From: Fulvia fulva
Taxonomy: Eukaryota > Ascomycota > Dothideomycetes > Mycosphaerellales > Mycosphaerellaceae
DNA length: 64,000 nt
Assembly: GCF_020509005.1 (NCBI RefSeq)
Contig: NC_063013.1
Location: forward strand, 4,836,001 to 4,900,000
Reading direction: 5' to 3'
Shown: positions 56,078-64,000 of the stretch, in pieces
Position numbering within the stretch: position 1 is the first letter of the stretch
How the letters are laid out: every line of letters begins with the position of its first letter
Position numbers and translations under genes: made by a program
Notes under the pieces: model-generated
What the model was told of the DNA's origin: nothing
The model's input: only the letters and a program-made list of their open reading frames with translations
Database searches by the model: none

Positions 56078-57169
56078 ATGGTCACTGACGCTCAAGCTCC
56101 CAGCGTGGCCAAGGTCTCCGATGTCATCCCTACCTTCAGACCAACCAGGCTCTTCAAGGCACCCTCAGCATCCGCCTACACCTCGATCGACTTCGATGAC
56201 AGCGGCGAGTTCCTCCTCCTCTCGCGGACCGATGACACGATCCAGCTCTTCAACACGAAGGCCGGCGCACACGCGAAAGAGCTAAAGTCTCAGAAGTATG
56301 GTAGCGCACTCGCCCGCTTCACACACCACAGCACCTCCATACTGTATGCCTCCACCAAGATCGACGATGGCATTCGATACCTCTCAATGCACGACAACAG
56401 CTTCATACGCTACTTCAAGGGCCACACAGGCAGAGTGACGAGTTTGGCGGTCAGTCCGAGTAATGATCAATTCATGACTGCGAGCTTGGACAACACTGTC
56501 AAACTGTGGGATTGTCGCTCGCCAAATGCCCAAGGACAATTGAACTTCCACCAGCCGTACTTTGCTGCCTACGACGCCAGTGCCAGTGTCATCGCTGTCG
56601 CAAGCCCCGAAGCACAGACAGTGTGTCTGTACGACCTCCGCAACTACGACAAACCTCCCTTCACGCACTTCGACCTGCAAGACACGGAAAACAAGTTCAC
56701 AAATCGAGGACAGAGGCCTTGCGAGGGCTGGACAGGCATGGAGTTCAGCAACAATGGCAAGTATATGCTGATCAGCACGAACGGGCCAGGCCACTACCTT
56801 CTGGATGCGTTCGATGGCAAGCTCTTTCACTACCTGCAACGCCCAAGCGGCGCGGATCGACAGCACTACGCACCTGGAGACGCGCTACCCCCGTCACTAC
56901 CCAACGATAACACGCCTTCCTACATTCAGAGCTCAGCATGTTTCTCACCGGATGGACGATACGTCGTGGGCGGTAATGGCACAACGACCGGCCTGTCAGT
57001 GTGGGACTGCGAGGTGGAGAGCGACAAGAGTACCCAGGTGCTAGACCCCACAGTTGAGCTGCCAAGCACCAAACCAGCGAAGGTGGTGGCATATAACCCA
57101 CGGCACAACCTGATCGCAAGTGCGGACAAGGAAGTGATGATGTGGTTGCCGGACCCGGACACAGCATGA
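56078..57169 (+). CDS. SWD2: WD40 protein Swd2/WDR82 (Set1-COMPASS and cleavage/polyadenylation factor)
   Basis: 363 residues from the ATG at 56078, with no intron. The upstream frame stays open to 55493, but only through a hexamer repeat, so I take this ATG (context CATCATGG). WD repeats include FDDSGEFLLLSRTDDTIQLFNTK (about 42-64), GHTGRVTSLAVSPSNDQFMTASLDNTVKLWD (the most typical repeat, about 114-144), FSNNGKYMLISTNGPGHYLLDAFDG and CFSPDGRYVVGGNGTTTGLSVWD. Order and loops match Swd2/WDR82, a subunit of the Set1 H3K4 methyltransferase complex and, in yeast, of the 3'-end processing factor. Nuclear. Neighbours do not add to function. Confidence 0.85.
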   Translation: MVTDAQAPSVAKVSDVIPTFRPTRLFKAPSASAYTSIDFDDSGEFLLLSRTDDTIQLFNTKAGAHAKELKSQKYGSALARFTHHSTSILYASTKIDDGIRYLSMHDNSFIRYFKGHTGRVTSLAVSPSNDQFMTASLDNTVKLWDCRSPNAQGQLNFHQPYFAAYDASASVIAVASPEAQTVCLYDLRNYDKPPFTHFDLQDTENKFTNRGQRPCEGWTGMEFSNNGKYMLISTNGPGHYLLDAFDGKLFHYLQRPSGADRQHYAPGDALPPSLPNDNTPSYIQSSACFSPDGRYVVGGNGTTTGLSVWDCEVESDKSTQVLDPTVELPSTKPAKVVAYNPRHNLIASADKEVMMWLPDPDTA

Positions 57170-57597
57170 AAGGTTGATTCAGTGGTTCAGTGGATTTATT
57201 ATTAAGAAGCGTTCAAGCATGGTGTACCAGGTGCAAATAGTGGCAGACTAAGGAGTGTCGCTGCATAGGGTGAATAGTTGACTTAAGACATGATACCAGT
57301 GAAGCTTGTGTCGAAGAATGAGATCCGAGCACTTGCACATGAAGATTCTTCAGTGAACCCAATTCCTTCTGCAGCCTGTGCACGTTCATGGCTGAAACAT
57401 AAAACATTCATCTTGTTCACGCTCATACATGTAAATTTGGTCAATGTCCGACGTCATATTCGCCAAGTGGCCCTTCCCCCAATCGCAGCTCGCTTAAAGC
57501 ATCCCATCTCATGCCGTTGCCCACCTGAATCAGCACCAAGGGGTCAAGTACATCATAACCGCGTGACGAGTACCAAGGAATACTTGTCACTGCCGCG
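57170..57597. other. Intergenic: SWD2 3' flank and SEY1 promoter
   Basis: 428 bp with T-rich and C-rich patches. Small open frames (for example 57213-57407 minus) have no support. Nothing else seen. Confidence 0.5.
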
Positions 57598-60312
57598 ATG
57601 GCTTCGAGTACCTCGCCCTCCCAACCGAACGGGAGTAGCACCACCACAACTCGACCCAATCCCGGCGTCCGCCAGACCACCGCACCCAGCATCATCATGA
57701 ACGGCCACTTCGGCGGCACCGGCGACAGCGTCGACGACCGCGACTTCGAGCATGGCGTCCAGATCATCGATGAGGACAAGACCTTTAACCCGAACCTCTC
57801 CAAATACCTCCAGGTCCAGGAGATCATCCGCGCGGGATTCAACTACCACCTTATTTCTGTCTTTGGATCACAGAGTACGGGAAAGAGCACATTGCTCAAC
57901 TACTTGTTCGGGACGCAGTTCGGTGTTATGAGTGAGCAGGAGCGACGGCAGACGACCAAGGGAATATGGATGAGCAAGAACAAGAACGAGGGGAGTAAGA
58001 TGGCGGAGAATATCTTGGTTATGGATGTGGAGGGTACGGATGGTAGGGAACGAGGAGAAGACCAGGACTTCGAGAGGAAGAGTGCACTCTTCGCGCTGGC
58101 CACGAGTGAGGTGCTCATTGTGAATATCTGGGAGCACCAGGTGGGGTTGTATCAGGGAGCCAACATGGGGCTGTTGAAGACAGTATTCGAGGTGAATTTG
58201 CAGCTATTCTTGAAGGACTCGAAGAGCGTAGCGAGAACGCTGCTGTTCTTTGTCATCAGAGATCACCTAGGGACGACACCACTGGAGAACCTGAAGAACA
58301 CCTTGGTGCAGGACTTGTCAAGGATCTGGGCGAGTTTGAGCAAGCCACCAGGGTTGGAGAAGAGCAAGATTGAGGATTACTTTGATTTTGCGTTTGTGGC
58401 GCTGCCGCATAAGATCTTACAGCCAGAGAAGTTTGAGCAGGAGGTTGCGAGGCTTGGGACGAGGTTCAGGGAAGGATACAAAGATCCTAAGAGGATTGGG
58501 TTGGAGGATGGATCCGAGGCGATTCTTCTACCTGAGTACCATCGTCGCATACCTGCTGATGGCTTCCCAATGTATGCGGCTGGTGTGTGGGAGCAGATCG
58601 ACAGCAACAAGGACCTGGACCTACCGACACAGCAAGAGCTGCTAGCACAATTCCGATGCGATGAGATCTCGAAGGAGGTGCTGGTACTATTCGATGAGGT
58701 GATCGCACCTCTGGAAGAGCGACAAGGAAATGCGATCACATCTGGCAAGCCGCTTGTCATTGTAGAGCTGGGCAAAGCGATGGTGAGTGCACGGAAAACA
58801 GCCTTGGTCAGCTTCGAAGAGGAGGCAAGCAGATACCACAAGGGTGTGTTCAAGACAAAGCAAGCCGAGCTGGCAGCGAAAATCGACGGCAGGCTAAAGA
58901 CATTGTTCCTCGGACAGCTGAGTGCTGCACATAAGAGTGGTGTCAACGAATTCTCGGAGGCCGTCAGCAGTCAGGTGAAGGCAGGGCAGAAGAAGGGCTC
59001 GAACTACGATTTCCACCAGATTGTACAGACTGAGAAGAAGCATGCGCTCGAAAAGTACGAATCAGAAGCGATGGCATCGTTGGTTGCAGGAACACCTTGG
59101 AGCGACTACAAGCAGCAGCTGAACCTTTACAAGAAGGACCTCGACGAGGTCAGCGCTCGTCTGCGACAGGACGAGATGCGACGATTGGCGACGAGAAGCG
59201 AAAGATGGGTGCGCAGCAAACTCGGCGAGAGTGTTGGCGTGGAATTCAACAAGCTTGGATCTGGTAGAGGCGGGTCTGGGGCGCCAGCAGAGGGCGAAAA
59301 GCCCAAGACCGAGAAGGACCTTTGGGATCGTATCTGGAATGTCTTCACCGACACTGTGTCACACGCAGAGACTCGCTTCACTGAACGAGCGCGCAGCTTC
59401 GATGCTAGCCCAGATGAGGTCGAGGTTGGTCTCTGGCGGCTGCGGCGGAAGTCGTGGGGTGCTCTGCGAGACAAGATCGATGAGGAGGTCATGGAGGGCA
59501 ACCTCTTGCTCAAGCTCCGCGAGAACTTCGAAGACAAGTTCCGATACGATGAGGAAGGCGTGCCGAGGATATGGAGACCGAGTGACGATATCGAGGGACT
59601 ATACACTCGCGCACGACAAAGTACACTGACGCTTATCCCGCTACTGTCGAAATTCAGGCTATCGACAACTTCAGCGTCTCCACCACTCGACGCCTGGATC
59701 GGAGAGCCACCAAGTACAGTCACAAGCGCCGATGAGGAAGATCTGACACCTATCGGCGGTATCGATGAAGATGAAGGCAAGACGCTCGACGAGGAGACAA
59801 CGATGATCACTGATGCGAGACAACAAGACCTTGAGACAAGGTTCAAGAAGACTGCAGATGGAGTCTATGTCGAGGCCAAGCGCAGCGCAATCGGTGGCAT
59901 GACACAAGTGCCGCTGTACTTTTATGGCTTGCTCTTGGCGCTTGGTTGGAACGAGATCGTTGCAGGTAAGTTCCTATTCCCACAAAGGATGCACTGCTCC
60001 CCACTAACACATCTGCCAGTCCTCCGAAACCCAATCTACTTCATCTTCCTCATCCTCCTCGGCGCGGGCGCCTACGTCACCTACACCCTCAACCTCTGGG
60101 GCCCCATGCTCCGCATGACGAACGCAGCCAGCACACAAGGTCTTGAAATCTTCAAGGAAAAGCTGCGCGAGTTCCTCGAGTCTTCTGAAACTGGACGGCA
60201 AGCTATTGGCATGAGCCAGAAGCATGGTATTGCTTTGGATACGCTGAACAGTAATGGCACGACGAGAGCGAAAGCCAAGGGTGCTGAGGATGAAGAGGTT
60301 GATGAAATATGA
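57598..60312 (+). CDS. SEY1: Sey1, dynamin-like GTPase for homotypic ER membrane fusion
   Basis: Exons 57598-59965 and 60020-60312 give 886 residues. After a short Ser/Thr-rich N-terminus the GTPase domain shows the P-loop GSQSTGKST (about 91-99), switch region [17 protein letters not shown] (G3, DxxG) and VIRDHLG (the G4-like RD motif of atlastin/Sey1 proteins). A long helical middle domain follows. A C-terminal hydrophobic hairpin ([18 protein letters not shown], then [23 protein letters not shown]) and a charged cytosolic tail complete the protein. It is the fungal functional counterpart of atlastin, shaping the tubular ER. The single intron (59966-60019, 54 bp, GTAAGT..CAG) falls between the two hairpin helices and has no in-frame stop. 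Confidence 0.93.
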   Translation: MASSTSPSQPNGSSTTTTRPNPGVRQTTAPSIIMNGHFGGTGDSVDDRDFEHGVQIIDEDKTFNPNLSKYLQVQEIIRAGFNYHLISVFGSQSTGKSTLLNYLFGTQFGVMSEQERRQTTKGIWMSKNKNEGSKMAENILVMDVEGTDGRERGEDQDFERKSALFALATSEVLIVNIWEHQVGLYQGANMGLLKTVFEVNLQLFLKDSKSVARTLLFFVIRDHLGTTPLENLKNTLVQDLSRIWASLSKPPGLEKSKIEDYFDFAFVALPHKILQPEKFEQEVARLGTRFREGYKDPKRIGLEDGSEAILLPEYHRRIPADGFPMYAAGVWEQIDSNKDLDLPTQQELLAQFRCDEISKEVLVLFDEVIAPLEERQGNAITSGKPLVIVELGKAMVSARKTALVSFEEEASRYHKGVFKTKQAELAAKIDGRLKTLFLGQLSAAHKSGVNEFSEAVSSQVKAGQKKGSNYDFHQIVQTEKKHALEKYESEAMASLVAGTPWSDYKQQLNLYKKDLDEVSARLRQDEMRRLATRSERWVRSKLGESVGVEFNKLGSGRGGSGAPAEGEKPKTEKDLWDRIWNVFTDTVSHAETRFTERARSFDASPDEVEVGLWRLRRKSWGALRDKIDEEVMEGNLLLKLRENFEDKFRYDEEGVPRIWRPSDDIEGLYTRARQSTLTLIPLLSKFRLSTTSASPPLDAWIGEPPSTVTSADEEDLTPIGGIDEDEGKTLDEETTMITDARQQDLETRFKKTADGVYVEAKRSAIGGMTQVPLYFYGLLLALGWNEIVAGKFLFPQRMHCSPLTHLPVLRNPIYFIFLILLGAGAYVTYTLNLWGPMLRMTNAASTQGLEIFKEKLREFLESSETGRQAIGMSQKHGIALDTLNSNGTTRAKAKGAEDEEVDEI

Positions 60313-60646
60313 TTGTTTTGAGCGTTTGTAAGTTTTGCATAGCGACTACACTTTACCCATGAGTGCTAGGTATAGAGTGGAATGACAGGAACAAGTGTAT
60401 TATTCTCTCAGCTGGCTTGTGTTGTTCTTGGGATGAGAGGTTTGGATACTGGACTCTCGAGGACAAGTTATCGTGTAGGACGACCTGATGACCTAACCGT
60501 CATCACAACGTATGGCTATTGCTGGCGACTGGAGACGGATACAAGATCGGCAGATACCAGGCTTGAAAGCCCCCTTGCATTCGACTAGGTCATCCATCCT
60601 TGATCATCCTATCATGGTACTGTACACCAACTTCCACTCCCCTCCC
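60313..60646. other. Intergenic between convergent 3' ends
   Basis: Tail-to-tail region of SEY1 and the minus-strand surface-protein gene. Both polyadenylation regions should lie here. No other structure seen. Confidence 0.5.
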
Positions 60647-61411
60647 TTACAACAACGCAACAAGCCCAGCCACACCAATCAACCCAGCAACAGCAGCCGC
60701 CTCAGTCTTCCCAGCACCATTCCCAGAAGTCGTCCCACTAGCACGACCACCCGCAGTAGGCCTGATCTGCCCACTCACAGAATTGACCTTGCTAGTAGCA
60801 CTGCCCGTCGCCTGAGCCACAATATAAGCCGCACTCCCCGTCACACTGGGCGTGAAGTACAAGCTAACTTCCGTCTTGTTGGCGATCGGATCGCTGAAGC
60901 TCGAAGACTTGGCAGTCGCAGTGGGTGAAGCCGAAGCCATGCTGTCGGCATACTGGAAGAGCCAGTCTGCGAGTCCTAGTGTCGGAGTCGAGCTGGCGGC
61001 GCAGTACTGGGATGAAATCGAGGTGATGTCTTTGTTGGTGATACCAGCTTCTGCTTCGCTGAGGCCGTGGCCCTTGTAGCAGTCCGCGCAGCCGTTCGCC
61101 TGGTTCCAGAACTGCGACTGGCAGATGCAGGTGCGCTGGGCGGCGTTTGGCTGCATGGGCACGTCTTCGTTGCGGGCTTGTCGCTTGCCGGGGTTGCCGT
61201 ATTGATTGAGGAGTTCTTGGAAGTAGGATTCGCCGTACATGCATTGGACTTGGATTGCTTGGGCTGCGTTGCAGGGTGCGTTCCAGTCTGGAAAGCCGGT
61301 GGAGTTTGTTGGGGCGCAGACTGAGCTGATGTAGGTTTCTGAAGAGCTGTCGTCGGTCTGGGCGTAGGCGATGGCCGCCGATAGGAGGATGGTGGTGATG
61401 GTGTGCTTCAT
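60647..61411 (-). CDS. Secreted GPI-anchored surface protein, Cys-containing
   Basis: 254 residues, single exon. An N-terminal signal peptide (MKHTITTILLSAAIAYA) is cleaved before QTDDSS. The ectodomain has about 8 Cys, including C-x-C and C-x-x-C patterns (RTCICQSQFWNQANGCADCYKGHG). This pattern is common in small fungal cell-surface proteins of unknown role. It is followed by a Ser/Thr/Ala-rich stalk and a GPI signal: a small-residue omega region (SGNGAG) and a hydrophobic tail ending VAGLIGVAGLVALL. It is likely held at the plasma membrane or cell wall. No enzymatic motif. Identity beyond this is not recognised. Confidence 0.8.
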   Translation of the reverse strand: MKHTITTILLSAAIAYAQTDDSSSETYISSVCAPTNSTGFPDWNAPCNAAQAIQVQCMYGESYFQELLNQYGNPGKRQARNEDVPMQPNAAQRTCICQSQFWNQANGCADCYKGHGLSEAEAGITNKDITSISSQYCAASSTPTLGLADWLFQYADSMASASPTATAKSSSFSDPIANKTEVSLYFTPSVTGSAAYIVAQATGSATSKVNSVSGQIRPTAGGRASGTTSGNGAGKTEAAAVAGLIGVAGLVALL

Positions 61412-62131
61412 GGTTGACTTGATGTTGTTGATAGGCGGTAGGTCTGCTTGAGGTATTCTGTTGGCTTTCCAGATGGATATTGTGGTGGTGCAGTGTTAGA
61501 CGGTAAGGTAGCGAGTGCGTTGAAAGGAAGATGGCGCGGGAAACAGAGGGAATCAACACTGTCGTCAACACAAGAGGGAGTCGCGTTGCAATTGTACTCG
61601 TGCCGAACCGCAAGAACAATCCAGCGTTGACCGGTCGGCTCAGTCGTGCTTGCACAATCTTCTTCAGAAAGGCGCATCTCAGCCTAGCGCGGCGTTCGAC
61701 CACGCGAGACTGCCTCTCCAAAATTGCGCAGGAACGACGCAATGTTTCTTTTTGGGTACTCGACCGATCTGGAAGAGGGAGGAATGGCACGCGAAGGATC
61801 GCGGGTGCAGCATCATGCAGCGGACCGTTGCAGCCGATGCAGGTCGGCCCGCTCAATAGAATGCTTCGCCTTCTCGGTGGCACCGGTGGCGCTGACATGG
61901 ACATGCACGAGAACCGGTACAGTAAAGGTGTTGTATGCAGTCATGTTCGGGAGCTGAAGGCCGGCCCAATCGTTCCAACCAGACGTGCCACAGCCCCGGT
62001 GGCTTCACTCGAAACAGCATCGATTTTATGCTATATACACTTCACATTGTTACATCTCTGTGTGCTATCATCATCTGGTATCATTTCATTACATCTCGTC
62101 AACCTGTCTCATACACCTCATGTACCACCAT
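61412..62131. other. 720 bp intergenic, no supported gene
   Basis: Upstream flank of the surface-protein gene and 3' flank of the phosphatase gene. A plus-strand frame of 208 codons (61531-62157) and others are open but composed like random translation and overlap the phosphatase end. Nothing else seen. Confidence 0.5.
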
Positions 62132-64000
62132 CTAGTGGTACGACTGCCTCCTCTTGAAGGTTTTCATCTGGCTTCTCTTGCCAGGCTTAGCATAACCGTC
62201 CTTGCCACCATACCTTGGGCTGCTCTCGCTGTAGTGCTCGTAGTTGCCCTCTGGACACTCCTTGGCCTTGCCTGCGTTGTCCTTGCCGTAGCCTGGGTGG
62301 CTACCGTGGCCGTTGCCACCCGCTGGAACCTGAGAAAGACCCAAACACTCGGCCATCTTGAAGAAGATGTCAATGCTGTTGTACACACCTCCGAATAGCT
62401 CTTGGCAGCCCTTTGGACCCATGGTGAAGACGGCGACATCGGTAAGAGAGTGGACACCCTGGTCGGCGTTGGTTGGGAGGGTACCGTTGACGATGAAGCC
62501 AGATTGGGCATCCTCGTCGTTGACGAAGTAGTCGGTGGCGGGGAAGCCGGTGATGTTGGTCGCTGCCTTGCGTGGGCTGTTCTTGTGGACTTGGTAGTTC
62601 TCGCGGTGATCCGGATTGGCGGAGAAACCCTGGGCTAGAGTGTACCGTGGGTCCCAGTTGGTTGGGAAGTTGGAGTCGACGTACTTGAGCTGGTGTCCGT
62701 CACCAATAGTGTTGATGTACTGTGAAAGACCAGACTCCTGGTAAGTCCCGACAGCCTTGCGTTTCTCACGTGGATCGGTCTTTTCATTCAAGTACTTGGT
62801 GTCAACGCTGCCGAAGACATCGAAGCCATGACCGTGGTCGGCAGTGACGACGACCAAGGTGTTTCCAAGCTCGCCAAGCTCTTCCAAGTGCTTGATTGAA
62901 GCACGGATGGTGTCATCAAGCTCCAGAAGCTCGCCAAGAGCGCGGTCGTAGTCGAGAAGATGCATTTGCTTGTCGACAGAGGCAGCCTCGGACATGATGA
63001 ACCAGCCCTTGTCATCGTCGGCTTTCGAGCGGGTCTCGAGGATGTCGATGGCCTTGAGAGTCATCTCACGGAGACCTGGCTGATCAACGGCGTCGGTACC
63101 ATCGCAAGTCGGGCTGTTCTCTCCACCTTCCAAATTGTCAGTGTAGACATTGCGATCAAGCCACTTGGCCATGTTTGACTGGGTGAAGATTCCGAGCGCT
63201 CGCTCCGAGTTGGAGGCGGTCTCGAGAGAGCTGCCATTGTAGAGGACTTGGTAGCCAGCATCAGCAAAGACCTTGTAGTAGTCCTGGTCCATGTATGTCT
63301 CGCCACCGACCTCTGGACTGCAGAAGTTCTCGGCACCTCCACCGAAGAGAACATCAGGTCCATTCCACTCAGTCCAGGTGTAGTTGACAATGCCGTGGAT
63401 GAAAGAGTCGATGACTGCGCCGTACTCGCCACGGTCTCTGGTGTGGGCAGTCAATGCTGCAGGTGTGGCATCAGCGATGAAGGCTGTGGACACAATTCCG
63501 ATGTGCCCTCCGTAAACACGGTGAAAGATCTCGGCAATGCTCTCAATCTTGGGGTCATCGAAAGGATCCTCAGATGTGTCGCCATAAACACCAAGAGCGT
63601 TGACGACCGACTTGTGGCCAGTGTACAGGGCAGTGGCAGAGTTTGCTGAGTCCGTGAGGAAAGTATCGATGGCGTGAGTCATCTGGTGACCAAGCACTGG
63701 GAACTTGTCCAGCTGCATCAAGCTCTGGTAGCGGCCATTGACAGTCTTGTGGGCGATCAAGCGAGCAGCTGTAATCATGTTGGTGGTCATGCCGTCACCG
63801 ATGAACATGAGGACGTTCTTGGTCTTGCGGACCTGCTCAATGTCACGGACGTGCCAGTATGCGGTCGTGTTGGTGCCATTGTAGCTGAGGATGGCCTCGT
63901 AGTCGCCTGGCTCGTACAGAGCTACTCTTCGCCAGGCCTTGGAGGCAACGTTGATGATGGATGGAGTGTCGGCATCTTGGGCGTATAGATCTCTGCGTAC
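62132..64000 (-). CDS. Alkaline phosphatase (PhoA/Pho8 superfamily), 5' end beyond window
   Basis: The minus-strand frame is open to the window edge, so 622 residues are seen and the N-terminus is missing. An Ig-like or linker segment (..EPGDYEAILSYNGTNTTAYW..) precedes the catalytic domain, which starts at VLMFIGDGM (metal Asp). The nucleophile Ser is in TDSANSAT (Ser codon 63647-63649). Further metal ligands are ATPAALTAHTRDR, SEAASVDKQMHLLDYDRA, TADHGHGF and the late His in GVHSLTDVAVF. Several N-x-S/T sites suggest secretion. The C-terminus is a Gly/His/Lys-rich tail without a TM segment or GPI signal, so it is probably extracellular. It releases phosphate from monoesters. TADHGHGF replaces the usual TADHSH, a mild variant. 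Confidence 0.87.
   Translation of the reverse strand, partial: VRRDLYAQDADTPSIINVASKAWRRVALYEPGDYEAILSYNGTNTTAYWHVRDIEQVRKTKNVLMFIGDGMTTNMITAARLIAHKTVNGRYQSLMQLDKFPVLGHQMTHAIDTFLTDSANSATALYTGHKSVVNALGVYGDTSEDPFDDPKIESIAEIFHRVYGGHIGIVSTAFIADATPAALTAHTRDRGEYGAVIDSFIHGIVNYTWTEWNGPDVLFGGGAENFCSPEVGGETYMDQDYYKVFADAGYQVLYNGSSLETASNSERALGIFTQSNMAKWLDRNVYTDNLEGGENSPTCDGTDAVDQPGLREMTLKAIDILETRSKADDDKGWFIMSEAASVDKQMHLLDYDRALGELLELDDTIRASIKHLEELGELGNTLVVVTADHGHGFDVFGSVDTKYLNEKTDPREKRKAVGTYQESGLSQYINTIGDGHQLKYVDSNFPTNWDPRYTLAQGFSANPDHRENYQVHKNSPRKAATNITGFPATDYFVNDEDAQSGFIVNGTLPTNADQGVHSLTDVAVFTMGPKGCQELFGGVYNSIDIFFKMAECLGLSQVPAGGNGHGSHPGYGKDNAGKAKECPEGNYEHYSESSPRYGGKDGYAKPGKRSQMKTFKRRQSYH

Noticed and set aside
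61531..62157. 208-codon plus-strand frame
   Set aside because: It overlaps the phosphatase 3' end antisense and lacks protein-like features.

Overview
The window looks like nuclear DNA of a filamentous ascomycete (Pezizomycotina, most likely a Dothideomycete). Evidence: short 50-115 bp GT..AG introns with CTAAC/CTGAC-type branch sites, a fungal gene set (Vtc2/3, Sey1, AA9 LPMO, Swd2, 2EXR-type proteins) and a transposon block destroyed by CpA-to-TpA mutation typical of repeat-induced point mutation (RIP). It falls into two compartments with a sharp border near 43.55 kb.

Region 1 (1-43,551) is a nested retrotransposon island with no intact host gene. From the left: a nearly RIP-free Ty1/copia element (Copia A, 1-2678) sits in an older minus-strand copia (Copia B, 2684-4112 and 17326-19030). 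Copia B was split by a complete Ty3/gypsy element with 110 bp LTRs (Gypsy C, 4113-17325), itself split by a Tad-like LINE (copy a, 8980-13954). Next come a LINE ORF1 fragment (19040-20060), the 3' end of a chromodomain gypsy (Gypsy D, to 21838), and a minus-strand gypsy 5' half (Gypsy G, 27571-31221) split by a complete copia with 406/408 bp LTRs and a GAAGT target duplication (Copia E, 22025-27565). Last are a copia fragment (Copia F) split by LINE copy b (32437-37317) and LINE copy c in inverse orientation (about 38592-43551). Nearly every reading frame from 2.7 to 43.5 kb is broken by TAG/TAA codons at former CAG, CAA and TGG positions, while CpG is still common.

The most unusual item is inside Gypsy C. 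Between the end of integrase and the 3' LTR there are two further RIP-damaged coding frames: a short sense frame (14550-14884) and a long antisense frame of roughly 590 codons (about 16678 down to 14890), which has a TATA-like box about 75 bp upstream of its likely start. I do not recognise either product.

Region 2 (43,552-64,000) is an ordinary gene-dense euchromatic stretch: an MFS transporter, a Vtc2/Vtc3-type SPX subunit of the polyphosphate polymerase complex, a secreted AA9 lytic polysaccharide monooxygenase, three small 2EXR/F-box-like genes, an Oac1-like mitochondrial carrier divergent from a Swd2/WDR82 WD40 protein, the ER-fusion GTPase Sey1, a GPI-anchored Cys-containing surface protein, and a secreted alkaline phosphatase cut by the window end. 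Vtc and alkaline phosphatase both concern phosphate storage and scavenging, but they lie 13 kb apart and nothing here shows co-regulation. All transposon functions are inferred from degraded motifs. Element ends backed by target-site duplications are firm; the others are approximate.
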